Source of the DNA: Crystallibacter degradans
GTDB taxonomy: Bacteria > Actinomycetota > Actinomycetes > Actinomycetales > Micrococcaceae
Length of the DNA: 64,000 nt
Direction of reading: 5' to 3'
Assembly: GCF_012952295.1 (NCBI RefSeq)
Contig: NZ_JABBCH010000005.1
Span: 186,001 to 250,000, forward strand
In this document: positions 39,178-49,394 of the stretch, piece by piece
Layout: each line of letters begins with the position of its first letter
Numbering within the stretch: the first letter of the stretch is position 1
Made by a program: the position numbers and the translations under genes
Notes under the pieces: generated by a model
Databases searched by the model: none
Seen by the model: the letters and a program-made list of their open reading frames with translations, nothing else
Told to the model about the DNA's origin: nothing

Positions 39178-40488
39178 GTGGACACCAACGCGGCAACCGC
39201 ATCCTCGACCCTGCGGATTGAACAATTCCCTGCCGATACTGGGGCCGGCACTCCGTCGGCCCGGTTCCAGGGCTGGTTCGAGGCCGTCGATGCAGGTTTC
39301 CATGAAAGTTCTACCGATGCAGCGCACGTAGCCGAATACGCGAACGGCTACGCCGCGGACAACCGCATGTTGTGGGGAGTTTACGACGACGAGCCCCGGC
39401 CCGGCGTGTGGAGTCCCGATATTCCCGTGGCCACCTACGCCACCATGGTCAACAGCATGAATGTCGGCGGCGGCCGCCTGCTCGATACCCACCAGATCAC
39501 CGCCGTGACCGTCCGACCCACCCACCGCCGGCGCGGTCTGCTGCGGCGCCTGATCACCAGCGATCTCGAACAGGCCGCACGCTCCGGCCTGGGCATCGCC
39601 GCGCTGACCGCATCCGAAGCGACGATCTACGGCCGCTTTGGCTTCGGAGCGGCAACTTTCACCCGCGAGGTGGAGGTGGACGTTCAGGAGCGGTTCGGCC
39701 TCCGGACGCCGCAGGCCGGCACAGTCGAGATGGCGGACCCGGCATCCCTGCAGCAGTTGGGGCCGGAGATTTTTACCCGGTTCCACGCCAGGACTCCGGG
39801 GTCGGTGGCCCGGCAGTATGCCTACGCGAAGAGAATCTCCGGCCAATGGGGGCACGACAAACCAGAACCTGACAAGTCCATCCGGGCGGCCGTCCACTAC
39901 GACGGCAGCGGGACACCCCAGGGCTACGTGAGCTACCGGTTCGCAGGTTGGTCCAAGGAACCGTACACAATGAAGGTCGTGGATCTGGTGGCCGCCACCG
40001 CGGAAAGCTACCGGGAACTGTGGCGGTATCTGGGCTCCCTTGACCTGGTGCAGCGGATCAGCTGGCCCCTTGCTCCGGTCGAAGACCCGTTGCCGTGGGC
40101 GCTGCAGGACAGCCGTGGATACGCGGCGAAGTCAGCCGAAGATGTGCTCTGGCTGCGGATTCTGGATCCGGTCAACGCATTACAAACGCGTCATTACGAC
40201 GGCGAGGGCCGGCTGGCACTTGAGATTGTTGATCCGCTCGGCCTGGCCGCAGGCCGGTTCTTGCTGGAGGCCGCCGGCGGAAACGCGCGGGTGCAACCGC
40301 TGGCACCGGACGCCGCGGTGGACCTGAGCGTTGATATCGACGTGCTGGGCTCACTCTACCTGGGCGGCGTCAGGGCCGGGACGCTGGCAGCCGCCGGCAG
40401 GCTGTCCAGTGCAACCGAGGACGCAGTGGGAAGGCTGGAGCGGATTTTCGCCACCACAGCACAGCCGTACTGCATCACGCACTTCTGA
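39178..40488 (+). CDS. Eis-like GNAT N-acetyltransferase
   Basis: 436-residue protein with the Eis layout: an N-terminal GNAT domain with the acetyl-CoA loop VRPTHRRRGLLRRLI (about residues 118-132), a second degenerate GNAT domain, and a C-terminal SCP2-like domain. The chain ends in ...CITHF; Eis enzymes use the C-terminal carboxylate of a terminal Phe as base, so the end residue fits. Such enzymes acetylate amines, including aminoglycosides and other cationic drugs; the physiological target is unknown. TAGGCT lies 8 bases before the GTG and overlaps the upstream stop codon. Confidence 0.87.
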   Translation: MDTNAATASSTLRIEQFPADTGAGTPSARFQGWFEAVDAGFHESSTDAAHVAEYANGYAADNRMLWGVYDDEPRPGVWSPDIPVATYATMVNSMNVGGGRLLDTHQITAVTVRPTHRRRGLLRRLITSDLEQAARSGLGIAALTASEATIYGRFGFGAATFTREVEVDVQERFGLRTPQAGTVEMADPASLQQLGPEIFTRFHARTPGSVARQYAYAKRISGQWGHDKPEPDKSIRAAVHYDGSGTPQGYVSYRFAGWSKEPYTMKVVDLVAATAESYRELWRYLGSLDLVQRISWPLAPVEDPLPWALQDSRGYAAKSAEDVLWLRILDPVNALQTRHYDGEGRLALEIVDPLGLAAGRFLLEAAGGNARVQPLAPDAAVDLSVDIDVLGSLYLGGVRAGTLAAAGRLSSATEDAVGRLERIFATTAQPYCITHF

Positions 40489-40544
40489 GTAGCGACTGCC
40501 CGCTCGGGATGTGGAAGATAGCCAGTGCCGCGGGCTTCAACGCT

Positions 40545-40574
40545 TTGACCGCGGTTGGCTCAAGCGGCTAGACT
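40545..40574 (+). promoter_or_regulatory. Promoter of rpsA
   Basis: TTGACC (40545-40550) and TAGACT (40569-40574) separated by 18 bases form the best sigma70-type promoter in this gap. It predicts a leader of about 150 bases before the rpsA ATG. Confidence 0.6.
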
Positions 40575-40728
40575 TATCGGGCGCGTAATGCGTACGCACT
40601 ACCCTTTTATTAAAGTCCACCTCCGGACGGTCAATAACCGCAAGGCTGCAGCTATTTTGTGCTGGCGCTGAGCGTGTAGTCAAACCGCCTGGAACTAAGA
40701 AATCTATCCACATCGGAGCCCCTACTAC

Positions 40729-42210
40729 ATGACCATCACCTCCACCGAGAAGCCCGGTACCCCGCAGGTCGCCATCAACGACATTGGTACCGCCGAAGAC
40801 TTCCTCGCTGCCGTCGACGCCACCATCAAGTACTTCAATGACGGTGATCTCGTCGAAGGTACCGTCGTCAAGGTTGACCGCGATGAAGTTCTGCTCGACA
40901 TCGGTTACAAGACCGAAGGTGTCATCCCGTCCCGCGAGCTTTCCATCAAGCACGACGTTGATCCCGGCGAAGTTGTCGCCGTGGGCGATCAGGTCGAAGC
41001 CCTTGTCCTGACCAAGGAAGACAAGGAAGGCCGCCTCATTCTCTCCAAGAAGCGTGCTCAGTACGAGCGTGCTTGGGGTGACATCGAGAAGGTCAAGGAA
41101 GAGGACGGCGTCGTTACCGGTACCGTCATCGAGGTCGTCAAGGGTGGTCTTATCCTCGACATCGGCCTGCGCGGCTTCCTGCCCGCCTCCCTCGTCGAGA
41201 TGCGCCGTGTGCGCGACCTGGCTCCGTACATCGGCCAGAAGATCGAAGCCAAAATCATCGAGCTGGACAAGAACCGCAACAACGTTGTGCTCTCCCGCCG
41301 TGCATGGCTCGAGCAGACCCAGTCCGAGGTCCGCTCCACCTTCCTCAACAAGCTGGAAAAGGGCCAGGTCCGTCCGGGCGTCGTTTCCTCCATCGTCAAC
41401 TTCGGTGCATTCGTGGACCTGGGCGGCGTCGACGGACTGGTTCACGTCTCCGAGCTGTCCTGGAAGCACATCGACCACCCGTCCGAGGTTGTCGAAGTTG
41501 GCCAGGAAGTCACCGTCGAAGTTCTGGAAGTCGATCTGGACCGCGAGCGTGTTTCCCTGTCGCTGAAGGCCACCCAGGAAGATCCTTGGCAGACCTTCGC
41601 CCGCACCCATGCCCTTGGGCAGGTTGTTCCGGGTAAGGTCACCAAGCTGGTTCCGTTCGGTGCGTTCGTCCGCGTTGAAGACGGCATCGAAGGCCTGGTT
41701 CACATCTCCGAGCTGGCCGTCCGCCACGTTGAGCTGGCCGAGCAGGTTGTCTCCGTGGGCGACGAGCTGTTCGTCAAGGTCATCGACATCGACCTCGAGC
41801 GCCGCCGCATCTCCCTCAGCCTCAAGCAGGCAAACGAGGGCGTTGACCCGGAGGGTACCGAGTTCGACCCGGCCCTGTACGGTATGGCTGCCGAGTACGA
41901 CGAAGAGGGCAACTACAAGTACCCGGAGGGCTTCGACCCGGAGTCCAACGAGTGGCTTGAGGGTTACGAGACCCAGCGCGCCGCTTGGGAGCAGCAGTAC
42001 GCTGATGCCCAGGCCCGCTGGGAATCCCACAAGAAGCAGGTTGCCCAGCACCTGCAGGAAGACACCCAGGCTACTTCCGAGCCGGGCGAATCCGCTGCAA
42101 CCAGCTACTCCTCTGAGCCCGCTCAGACGGAGACCGTCAGCACCGGTGGCGGAACGCTCGCTTCGGATGAGGCCCTCGCCGCACTGCGCGAGAAGCTCAC
42201 CGGCAATTAA
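40729..42210 (+). CDS. rpsA: 30S ribosomal protein S1
   Basis: S1 binds mRNA on the small subunit. The 493-residue product has four S1/OB repeats beginning near residues 40, 125, 210 and 297, recognisable by EGTVVKVDRDEVLLDIG, GTVIEVVKGGLILDIG, GVVSSIVNFGAFVDLGG and GKVTKLVPFGAFVRVED, each followed by a G(F/V)(I/L)P or GLVH(V/I)SEL end. Four repeats and an acidic, Gln/Ser-rich tail are typical for actinobacteria (six in enterobacteria). Codon use is strongly biased towards C-ending codons, as for a highly expressed gene. A long leader could allow autoregulation. Confidence 0.97.
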   Translation: MTITSTEKPGTPQVAINDIGTAEDFLAAVDATIKYFNDGDLVEGTVVKVDRDEVLLDIGYKTEGVIPSRELSIKHDVDPGEVVAVGDQVEALVLTKEDKEGRLILSKKRAQYERAWGDIEKVKEEDGVVTGTVIEVVKGGLILDIGLRGFLPASLVEMRRVRDLAPYIGQKIEAKIIELDKNRNNVVLSRRAWLEQTQSEVRSTFLNKLEKGQVRPGVVSSIVNFGAFVDLGGVDGLVHVSELSWKHIDHPSEVVEVGQEVTVEVLEVDLDRERVSLSLKATQEDPWQTFARTHALGQVVPGKVTKLVPFGAFVRVEDGIEGLVHISELAVRHVELAEQVVSVGDELFVKVIDIDLERRRISLSLKQANEGVDPEGTEFDPALYGMAAEYDEEGNYKYPEGFDPESNEWLEGYETQRAAWEQQYADAQARWESHKKQVAQHLQEDTQATSEPGESAATSYSSEPAQTETVSTGGGTLASDEALAALREKLTGN

Positions 42211-42232
42211 TTGCGCCGGCCCTAACGGGTAA

Positions 42233-42278
42233 GCAGACAAAAGAACCCCTGTCGCCTGACAGGGGTTCTTTTGTCTGC
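42233..42278. terminator. Perfect 21-bp terminator hairpin after rpsA
   Basis: 42233-42253 and 42258-42278 are perfect 21-base inverted arms with a GCCT loop. The stem holds an A-run on one side and a T-run on the other, so it gives a U-tract in both directions and serves rpsA and the convergent methyltransferase gene, whose stop is 11 bases away. Confidence 0.9.
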
Positions 42279-42289
42279 CTGGAACGGTT

Positions 42290-43417
42290 CTAAGGCTGGC
42301 TGGTGCTCACGGTGACGGTGAATTTCGGGTTCCGGGCAACCTCTCGGGTCGGTCCGACCAGCCGGTTCAGGGCCGGTTTGTAAGCGAGGTGGCTGTTCCA
42401 TACCGTCCAGAGCTCACCGCCGGGAGCCAGCACACGGCCGGCATCGGCGAAGAGCTTGTGGGCGATGCCGGCATGTACCGCGTTGCCGATGTGGAACGGG
42501 GGATTGAGCACAATGAATTCCTCGCTGGAGCCGGGAAGCGCGGACAGCGCATCGTCCCGCTGAACGGTCACCCGCCCGCTGACGCCGTTTGCCTCCGCAG
42601 TGGCCCGGGCCGAGGCGACGGCGGACTCGGACTGGTCCGTGGCCAGGACAGCCAGGTCCGGGCGAGACAAGGCGAGGTACGCCGCAATCGTCCCGTTGCC
42701 GCAGCCCAGGTCCACTGCGCGCCGGGCAGCGCGGGCACCGGCGAGGGCCGGGAGCAGGAAACGGGTGCCCGTGTCGAGCTTGGCTCCGCCGAAAGTACCG
42801 CCAAAGGCGACGATCCGCAGCGGAGCCGGCAGCCCGACGTCGTACTCTTCCTTGAGCGGGAAACGGCTGCCGACGTCGTCCCGGGGAACGGTTGCCGTCA
42901 GCACCCGGGCCTTCTGCCGGCCCAGCCCCGCGCTCACGGAGGCGAACGCCGTTCCCAGCACCTGGTTCATCGCGGGGGACATATGTTTGTCGCGCCCGCC
43001 GGCAAGCACCGTCACCTCCGTTGCTGCCGCGGCAGCGATGACGGCCGCCGTTTCTTCGAGGGCATCCAGCGACCGGGGCAGCTGCATCAGGACCAGACGG
43101 ACGCCCGTAAACAGCTCAGGACCCAGCGGGGAGTGCGTGTAGCCGCCGAGTCCGAGCAGGCGGGCGTTGTTGTCCAACGCACGCGCGGCCGAGAGCGGAT
43201 CCTGATGGACCCGCAGCCCGGTGAAACCTGTGGCAGCCAGGGAAAGGGTCAGCGCACCGTAGTGGTCGTTGACGACGGCGATCTGGCTGCCCTGAAATCC
43301 GGCTAGCAGGGTGGCGGCCGAGTCGAGCAGCAGCCGGTCTGCAGCATCTGCCGCATAGAGGTTCTCCGCCTCCACATCGGGCCAGCGGCGCAAGCGGGCC
43401 AAGTCCAGTTCAGGCAA
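42290..43417 (-). CDS. Class I methyltransferase, RsmC/RlmG-like
   Basis: 375-residue SAM methyltransferase with two halves. The N-terminal half is a degenerate Rossmann domain; the C-terminal half has the SAM motif AVDLGCGNGTIAAYLAL and the catalytic FIVLNPPFHIG (NPPF), which marks N2-guanine methylation of rRNA. The target is probably a guanine in 16S or 23S rRNA, by analogy with RsmC and RlmG. The long upstream reading overlaps yigZ, so I take TTG at 43417, 8 bases inside the yigZ end, which yields the usual N-terminus (LPELDLARLRRWPDVEAENL); this start is not certain. Confidence 0.85.
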   Translation of the reverse strand: MPELDLARLRRWPDVEAENLYAADAADRLLLDSAATLLAGFQGSQIAVVNDHYGALTLSLAATGFTGLRVHQDPLSAARALDNNARLLGLGGYTHSPLGPELFTGVRLVLMQLPRSLDALEETAAVIAAAAATEVTVLAGGRDKHMSPAMNQVLGTAFASVSAGLGRQKARVLTATVPRDDVGSRFPLKEEYDVGLPAPLRIVAFGGTFGGAKLDTGTRFLLPALAGARAARRAVDLGCGNGTIAAYLALSRPDLAVLATDQSESAVASARATAEANGVSGRVTVQRDDALSALPGSSEEFIVLNPPFHIGNAVHAGIAHKLFADAGRVLAPGGELWTVWNSHLAYKPALNRLVGPTREVARNPKFTVTVSTSQP

Positions 43418-44090
43418 GATCCACCCACTCGGTTCCGCGAGGCGCGGCTGGTTCTCCACCCGCGGTGAGCGAAGCCAGCTGCTCATGAAAGCGGGCCAGC
43501 ACCTCCGGGTCAGCCGCGAGGGCCACATTGATCTCCACTCCGGCCGGCCCATAGTCGCTGCCGAGCACGGTGACTCCTGCAGCGCGCAGCTCGTTCTCGA
43601 GCCGGCCGGCCTGGGCGTGTCCAGCAGCGACTGCATACAGCTGCATGCGCCGCCGCTGCACCAATCGGGCGGAGGCAACGGCCTGCGAAACCGACTCCGA
43701 GTACGCCCGCACCAGGCCGCCGGCGCCCAACAAGATACCGCCGAAATAACGTACGACGACGGCCGCAACGTCGCTGAGGTCCGTCATGCCGGGCGTTGTC
43801 TCGCGTCTGGTCAGTGCTTCCAGCATCGGGAGCCCGGCTGTACCGGAGGGCTCGCCGTCGTCGTTGGAGCGTTGCACGTCGCGATCCGGTCCCAGGACGA
43901 ACGCAGAGCAATGATGCCGGGCATCGTGGAACTCCTTGCGCAGGCCGGCGACAAGTTCGCGGGCGGCATCCTCGGTCTCGACCCGGCGAAGCACCGTGAT
44001 GAAGCGGGAGCGCTTGATCTCGATTTCGTGCCGGTGTTCGCCAGCAATAGTCGTATAGCTGGTCACCGTGGACTGGGAGGCTGGATGCAC
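43410..44090 (-). CDS. yigZ: YigZ/IMPACT family protein
   Basis: 226-residue member of the UPF0029 (IMPACT N-terminal) family: EIKRSRFITVLRRVETED, ARHHCSAFVLGPD, SNDDGEPSGTAGLPMLE and VVVRYFGGILLGAGGLVRAYS are its diagnostic segments. Bacterial YigZ is of uncertain function, possibly a translation-associated factor. Starts at GTG 44090 with TAGGCT exactly 6 bases upstream, so it is likely leaderless. It overlaps the methyltransferase gene by 8 bases and is divergent from coaE, 126 bases away. Confidence 0.92.
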   Translation of the reverse strand: MHPASQSTVTSYTTIAGEHRHEIEIKRSRFITVLRRVETEDAARELVAGLRKEFHDARHHCSAFVLGPDRDVQRSNDDGEPSGTAGLPMLEALTRRETTPGMTDLSDVAAVVVRYFGGILLGAGGLVRAYSESVSQAVASARLVQRRRMQLYAVAAGHAQAGRLENELRAAGVTVLGSDYGPAGVEINVALAADPEVLARFHEQLASLTAGGEPAAPRGTEWVDLA

Positions 44091-44216
44091 CCAACCAGCC
44101 TAGTACGGCGGCCGCCATCCTGCGCCCCTCCCTCCGTTTCCCGTGCCAGGGGTTCTGCCTGGGCCTGAGCCAAGTGGTTGCCGGGGGAGGGCTTGTGGTC
44201 TCGCTAGACTGATGCT

Positions 44217-45428
44217 GTGCTTAAGGTCGGTCTGACAGGCGGCATTGCCGCGGGTAAATCTCTGGTGGCGCGGCGGCTGCGTGAACGCGGCGCGCTCCTG
44301 ATCGATGCCGACGTGCTCGCTCGCGAAGTCGTCGAACCGGGGACTCCCGGACTGCAGGCTGTGGTGGCGGCGTTCGGGGAAAAGATTCTGACCGACGACG
44401 GCGGACTGGACCGTCCGGCCCTCGGCGCTGCGGTTTTCGGTGATCATGCGAAACGGGAACAGCTCAACGCCATCATCCACCCGCTGGTCCGCGCACGTTC
44501 GGCTCAGCTGGTTGCAGAGGCCGAGCCGGAGCGGATCATCGTTCAGGACATCCCGCTGCTGGTGGAAACCGGGCAAGGGTCGCGATTCCATCTGGTCCTT
44601 GTGGTGGATGCCCCCGAGGAAGTCCGGATCCGGCGCATGGTCTCTGACCGGGGCATGGCTGAGGCCGACGCTCAGGCACGCATTGCCGCGCAGGCGACAC
44701 ATGCCGAACGGCTGGCAGCGGCCGACGTCGTACTGGAAAACGTGGAGTCCCCGGAAGCCCTCCTGGCACGGGTAGACCGCTTGTGGGATGAGCGGCTCGA
44801 ACCTTTCGCGGCGAACCTTACGGCGGCGCGGGTGGCCGCCCACCGCGGCGGGCCTGTCCTGGCTGAACCGCGGCGGGACTGGCCGCAGCAGGCGAAGCGG
44901 CTGGCGGACCGGATCCAGGCGGCGGATGAGCGGATTCTGGCGGTGGATCACATCGGCTCGACGGCTGTACCAGGGCTGCCGGCGAAGGACGTCATCGATC
45001 TGCAGGTCAGCGTGCGTTCGTTGGCTGAAGCCGACGCGGTTGCAGACAGCCTGGCGTCGGCTGGTTTCCCCCGTCGTCGGGGATTGTGGCGGGACATCCC
45101 CAAGCCATCGCACCCGGACCCCGCCGACTGGGAGAAGCGGCTGCACGGGAATGCAGACCCGGGGCGGAGCGCAAACGTCCATGTCCGGGTCGCCGGATCC
45201 CCAGGCTGGCGGTTTGCGCTGGGCTTCCGGGACTGGCTGCGCGCCAACCCGCTGATGGTGCAGGAGTACTTGGCGGAAAAGAAACGGCTTGCCGACCTGC
45301 ACGCAACGGACAGCTCAATCGGCCGCTACGCGAAAGATAAGGAACGCTGGTTCACGGAGGTAGCCGAACCCGGGATGCAGGACTGGATGCGCCGTGTCCG
45401 ATGGCGGCCGGACGGCGCGACTGGGTAG
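44217..45428 (+). CDS. coaE: Dephospho-CoA kinase fused to a GrpB (UPF0157) domain
   Basis: CoaE phosphorylates dephospho-CoA, the last step of coenzyme A synthesis. The first 200 residues or so are the kinase: P-loop GGIAAGKS at residues 8-15, DADVLAREVVEPG, and the lid RMVSDRGMAEADAQAR. Residues from about 205 to 390 are a GrpB/UPF0157 nucleotidyltransferase-like domain with VDHIGSTAVPGLPAKDVIDLQ. The same fusion exists in Mycobacterium Rv1631, where the second domain aids folding or activity. The GTG at 44217 follows TAGACT by 6 bases, a leaderless pattern. Confidence 0.95.
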   Translation: MLKVGLTGGIAAGKSLVARRLRERGALLIDADVLAREVVEPGTPGLQAVVAAFGEKILTDDGGLDRPALGAAVFGDHAKREQLNAIIHPLVRARSAQLVAEAEPERIIVQDIPLLVETGQGSRFHLVLVVDAPEEVRIRRMVSDRGMAEADAQARIAAQATHAERLAAADVVLENVESPEALLARVDRLWDERLEPFAANLTAARVAAHRGGPVLAEPRRDWPQQAKRLADRIQAADERILAVDHIGSTAVPGLPAKDVIDLQVSVRSLAEADAVADSLASAGFPRRRGLWRDIPKPSHPDPADWEKRLHGNADPGRSANVHVRVAGSPGWRFALGFRDWLRANPLMVQEYLAEKKRLADLHATDSSIGRYAKDKERWFTEVAEPGMQDWMRRVRWRPDGATG

Positions 45429-45460
45429 CGGCGGCCGGCGCGCTACGCAGCCGTGGCCCG

Positions 45461-46912
45461 TCAGCGGGCCGCTTCTGCCCGGTCCCGTTCGATGCTGGGG
45501 ATTTCCGTCCCGCGGATGGAGCAACCAGCGGTTTCCGGGATGAACTTCAGCGCAACGGCGCCGACGACACAGGCCACCATCATGTAGTAGGCGGGAACCA
45601 GCGTGTCACCGGTAGCTTGAATGAGCAGATCGTTCACCAGCGGCGCCGTCCCGCCGAAGAGCGCCGTTGACACGTTGTAGGTGATGGCGAATCCGGCATA
45701 CCGCACCTGCGTGGGGAACATCGCCGGGAACGTCGCGGAAATTGTCGCCAGCTGCAGTACGTACAACAGACCCAGCACGGCGAAGCCGATCAGGGCCGTG
45801 CCGAAGTTGATCCGCATGAGCAGGTACATGGGTATGGCGGCCACAAAGAGGCCCAGCAGCGAGGCCCACCACATGGGTTTTCGGCCGATCCTATCGGAGA
45901 GCTTGCCGGCAAACGGGATGACAATCATCATGGCCAGCTGGCCCAGCAGCAGCAGCGTCAGAGCGTTGTTGGCGGGCAGATTGATTTCCGTCTGCAGGTA
46001 GGTGGGCATGTAGCTGAGCAGGGTGTAGTTCGTGACATTCAGCGCTACGACCAGTCCGCCCATGGTCAGCAGCGGCTTCCAATATTTCACCACCAGATCG
46101 CGCAGCTCGGTCTTCGCGTTGGGCTCTTCCAGATGATGGTCCTCGAGATCGCGGAAGACCGGCGTATCTTCGAGCTTGGTACGCAGATAGAGACCGATCA
46201 GACCCATGGGACCCGCCACCAGGAACGGCAGGCGCCAGCCCCACTCGGTCATTGCCTGCTCACCCAGCACGATCTGGAAGAACAGCACTAGCGCCGTGCC
46301 GAGGATGAAACCGAACAGGGTGCCGAATTCCAGGAAGCTGCCGAAGAAACCGCGCTTCTTATCCGGCGAGTACTCGGCCATGAAGGTTGCCGCCCCGCCG
46401 TATTCGCCGCCGGTGGAGAACCCTTGCACCATGCGGAGCAGGATCAGCAGGATCGGGGCCCAGACGCCGATCGTTTCAAAATTGGGGAGCAGGCCGATGG
46501 CAAAGGTGGCACCGGCCATCAGGATGATGGTCAGCGCCAGAATGGCCTTGCGGCCAAGCCGGTCTCCGAGCGGGCCCCAGACCAGCCCGCCCAACGGACG
46601 GACAAGGAATGAGATGGCGAAGGTGGCCAGCGCGAGGGCGGTGCCAAGGCCGCCTTCTGTGGGGAAGAAGTTGGCGGTAATGTACGTGACGGCTACCGCA
46701 TAAATGCCGTAGTCGAACCACTCCGTGGCGTTACCCATCGCCGACGCGCCGATGGCGTTCCGGATGGTTTTCCTGCCTTCAGGGGTATCGGTAGTCGGGG
46801 CCGCGTATTTTTCCTCCACGGGCTCAGACGCCGGGTTCTGCTGGGGGTTTGCGTCGTCCTGGCCGGGCCTCTGACCCGGCTCCGGCTCCGGCGGTCGTTC
46901 ATCGGTTGGCAC
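45461..46912 (-). CDS. MFS transporter, ProP-like MHS family
   Basis: 483-residue, 12-segment symporter with a 55-residue hydrophilic Pro/Glu-rich N-terminus. [28 protein letters not shown] and [25 protein letters not shown] are strongly like ProP and other osmolyte carriers of the MHS family (proline, glycine betaine). No C-terminal coiled coil of the E. coli ProP kind is seen, so osmosensing may differ. GGAGAG lies just before the GTG start. It is divergent from uvrB, 232 bases away. Confidence 0.88.
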   Translation of the reverse strand: MPTDERPPEPEPGQRPGQDDANPQQNPASEPVEEKYAAPTTDTPEGRKTIRNAIGASAMGNATEWFDYGIYAVAVTYITANFFPTEGGLGTALALATFAISFLVRPLGGLVWGPLGDRLGRKAILALTIILMAGATFAIGLLPNFETIGVWAPILLILLRMVQGFSTGGEYGGAATFMAEYSPDKKRGFFGSFLEFGTLFGFILGTALVLFFQIVLGEQAMTEWGWRLPFLVAGPMGLIGLYLRTKLEDTPVFRDLEDHHLEEPNAKTELRDLVVKYWKPLLTMGGLVVALNVTNYTLLSYMPTYLQTEINLPANNALTLLLLGQLAMMIVIPFAGKLSDRIGRKPMWWASLLGLFVAAIPMYLLMRINFGTALIGFAVLGLLYVLQLATISATFPAMFPTQVRYAGFAITYNVSTALFGGTAPLVNDLLIQATGDTLVPAYYMMVACVVGAVALKFIPETAGCSIRGTEIPSIERDRAEAAR

Positions 46913-47144
46913 TGTCTCTCCATCCAGATCAGTGATCTTTGCAGATCCTCATCTTCTGTTCGGTTCGATTGGCGTCGCTATAGCTCACAGTATCCACCGG
47001 CAGAGCGCCGAGGCCAACCGTTTTTGGCAAATTCTCCCTGCCGGATCAGCGGTAGCGGCGGAGACAACACAGGTTCTGGCCCGATGTTCAGCCGGGAGCA
47101 ATCGCGGACGAGCGCTGGCCGCAATTGGGGCTACCGTTAATGCC

Positions 47145-49241
47145 ATGAGTCTTGCGCAGGACATCAACCGAGTTGTAGCTCCATTCGAAGTAATCAGTGA
47201 TTACAAACCAGCAGGCGACCAGCCGGGCGCCATTAAGGAACTCACCGCCCGGATCCAGGCAGGGGAGAAGGACATCGTCCTTCTGGGTGCAACGGGCACC
47301 GGCAAAAGCGCCACGACGGCGTGGCTGATCGAACAGGTGCAGCGGCCCACGCTGGTTATGGTCCAGAACAAGACACTGGCAGCCCAGTTGGCGAACGAGT
47401 TCCGGGAACTGTTGCCGAACAATGCAGTGGAGTACTTCGTCTCCTACTACGACTACTACCAGCCGGAAGCTTACGTGCCACAGACGGACACGTTCATCGA
47501 AAAGGACTCCTCCGTCAACGAGGAAGTCGAACGGCTCCGGCATTCGGCGACGAACGCTTTGCTGACCCGTCGTGACGTCGTCGTCGTTGCTACGGTCTCC
47601 TGCATCTACGGTCTGGGCACGCCCGAGGAATACGTGGCTGGCATGGTCACTCTCCGTCAGGGCGAGGAGATGAACCGTGATGAGCTGCTGCGCAGATTCG
47701 TATCCATGCAGTACGCGCGTAATGACATGGACTTCCACCGGGGCACCTTCCGGGTGCGCGGGGATACGGTGGAGATCATTCCGATGTATGAGGAACAGGC
47801 CCTTCGCATCGAGTTTTTCGGGGACGAAATCGAGAAGATCTACACCTTGCATCCCCTGACCGGCGAGATTATCCGCGAGGAAACCGAGATGTATGTGTTT
47901 CCGGCCTCGCACTACGTGGCGGGACCGGAGCGGATGAGCCGGGCGATTAAGGAGATCGAGGATGAGCTGGCCAGCCGGCTGCAGGTCCTGGAATCCCAGA
48001 ACAAACTGGTGGAGGCCCAGCGGCTGCGGATGCGCACAACGTACGACCTCGAAATGATGCAGCAGATGGGCTTCTGCAACGGCATTGAAAACTACTCCCG
48101 GCACATCGACGGCCGTGGTGCCGGAACCGCGCCGCACTGCCTGCTCGACTACTTCCCCGACGACTTCATGCTGGTGATCGACGAGTCCCACGTGACAGTC
48201 CCGCAGATCGGCGCGATGTACGAAGGCGATATGTCACGTAAGCGCACGTTGGTGGACCACGGATTCCGGCTGCCCTCCGCAATGGACAACCGGCCGCTGA
48301 AATGGGATGAATTCCTCGAGCGGATCGGCCAGACCGTGTACCTCTCAGCGACGCCGGGCAAATACGAGCTCGGCAAGGCCGACGGGTACGTCCAGCAGAT
48401 TATCCGTCCGACCGGCCTGATCGACCCGGAAGTCGTGGTGAAGCCGACCAAGGGCCAGATCGATGACCTGCTGGGTGAGATCAACACCCGGGTGGAGAAG
48501 AACGAGCGCGTCCTGGTCACCACGCTGACCAAACGGATGGCCGAGGACCTGACCGAATACCTCATGGAGCACGGCGTCAAAGTCCAGTACCTGCACTCGG
48601 ACGTCGATACCCTGCGCCGGGTGGAACTCCTGCGCGAACTGCGGATGGGTACCTTCGACGTCCTGGTCGGGATCAACCTGCTGCGTGAAGGCCTGGACCT
48701 GCCCGAAGTCTCCCTGGTCAGCATCCTCGATGCAGACAAGGAGGGGTTCCTGCGCAGCAGCACGTCGCTGATCCAGACCATCGGCCGCGCGGCCCGTAAC
48801 GTGTCGGGCGAGGTCCACATGTATGCGGACCGCATCACCGATTCGATGGCGCACGCCATCGAGGAGACCAACCGGCGCCGCGAAATCCAGCAGGCCTACA
48901 ACAAGAAACACGGGGTGGACCCGCAGCCGCTGCGCAAACGGATTGCGGACATTACCGACCAGCTGGCCCGCGAGGACGCCGATACGGCGGAGCTGCTGGG
49001 TGAGTTTGATTACGGCAAGGGCAAGCGCGGCTACTCGGCCGCGAAGCCGAAGGAAAAGATCCGTAAGGACGGTCTTGCAGCGGTGCCCGCCGAGGACCTT
49101 GCCTCCCTGATCGAAGAGATGACCGCGCAGATGCATGCGGCAGCGGCGGAACTGCAGTTCGAGTTGGCCGGGCGGTTGCGGGACGAAATTGCCGATCTCA
49201 AGAAGGACCTCCGGCAGATGCGTGCAGCCGGTCACGCCTGA
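47145..49241 (+). CDS. uvrB: Excinuclease ABC subunit B
   Basis: UvrB is the damage-verifying helicase of nucleotide excision repair. The 698-residue product has Walker A GATGTGKS, the beta-hairpin [26 protein letters not shown], the helicase motifs ending in QTIGRAARN, and a C-terminal UVR motif ([21 protein letters not shown], about 670-690) that binds UvrC. ATG at 47145 is preferred to the long in-frame extension because the mature family N-terminus starts here and TACCGT (47132-47137) lies 7 bases before it. No good LexA box is visible upstream. Confidence 0.97.
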   Translation: MSLAQDINRVVAPFEVISDYKPAGDQPGAIKELTARIQAGEKDIVLLGATGTGKSATTAWLIEQVQRPTLVMVQNKTLAAQLANEFRELLPNNAVEYFVSYYDYYQPEAYVPQTDTFIEKDSSVNEEVERLRHSATNALLTRRDVVVVATVSCIYGLGTPEEYVAGMVTLRQGEEMNRDELLRRFVSMQYARNDMDFHRGTFRVRGDTVEIIPMYEEQALRIEFFGDEIEKIYTLHPLTGEIIREETEMYVFPASHYVAGPERMSRAIKEIEDELASRLQVLESQNKLVEAQRLRMRTTYDLEMMQQMGFCNGIENYSRHIDGRGAGTAPHCLLDYFPDDFMLVIDESHVTVPQIGAMYEGDMSRKRTLVDHGFRLPSAMDNRPLKWDEFLERIGQTVYLSATPGKYELGKADGYVQQIIRPTGLIDPEVVVKPTKGQIDDLLGEINTRVEKNERVLVTTLTKRMAEDLTEYLMEHGVKVQYLHSDVDTLRRVELLRELRMGTFDVLVGINLLREGLDLPEVSLVSILDADKEGFLRSSTSLIQTIGRAARNVSGEVHMYADRITDSMAHAIEETNRRREIQQAYNKKHGVDPQPLRKRIADITDQLAREDADTAELLGEFDYGKGKRGYSAAKPKEKIRKDGLAAVPAEDLASLIEEMTAQMHAAAAELQFELAGRLRDEIADLKKDLRQMRAAGHA

Positions 49242-49267
49242 CCCCGGAGCGGCCGATCGGGTACACT
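49238..49267 (+). promoter_or_regulatory. Promoter of the terC leader
   Basis: CTGACC (49238-49243), an 18-base gap and TACACT (49262-49267). The predicted start near 49272-49275 coincides with the 5' edge of the riboswitch. Confidence 0.5.
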
Positions 49268-49271
49268 CGTT

Positions 49272-49394
49272 GAGGCGTAGGGGAGTATCCCAAGTGCTGT
49301 GAACGTCAACACGCCCGGCGAAGTCGCCGGGCCGGGCACAGCGGCCGGCCATTGGTTGCCGGCGGAGAGACTTGCGGCAACCACTCGTACCCTC
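49272..49394 (+). ncRNA. yybP-ykoY manganese riboswitch upstream of terC
   Basis: The leader holds the two invariant pieces of this class: GGGGAGTA at 49280-49287 and GGAGAGACTTG in the distal loop near 49373-49383. P1 forms between GAGG(C)GTA (49272-49279) and TACCCTC (49388-49394); a GC-rich internal hairpin (CCCGGCGA/TCGCCGGG, about 49313-49330) fills the junction. The class senses Mn2+ and very often controls terC, alx or mntP genes. The P1 3' strand ends right before the GAAAGG ribosome site (49395-49400), which suggests translational control. Confidence 0.8.

Noticed and set aside
43418-43768. N-terminal extension of the methyltransferase
   Set aside because: These codons lie out of frame inside yigZ, and their Cys/Ser/Arg-rich translation looks non-coding.
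46913-47144. Search for a LexA box before uvrB
   Set aside because: GTTCGGTTCGATT gives only a half-site; no GAAC-N4-GTTC pair is present.
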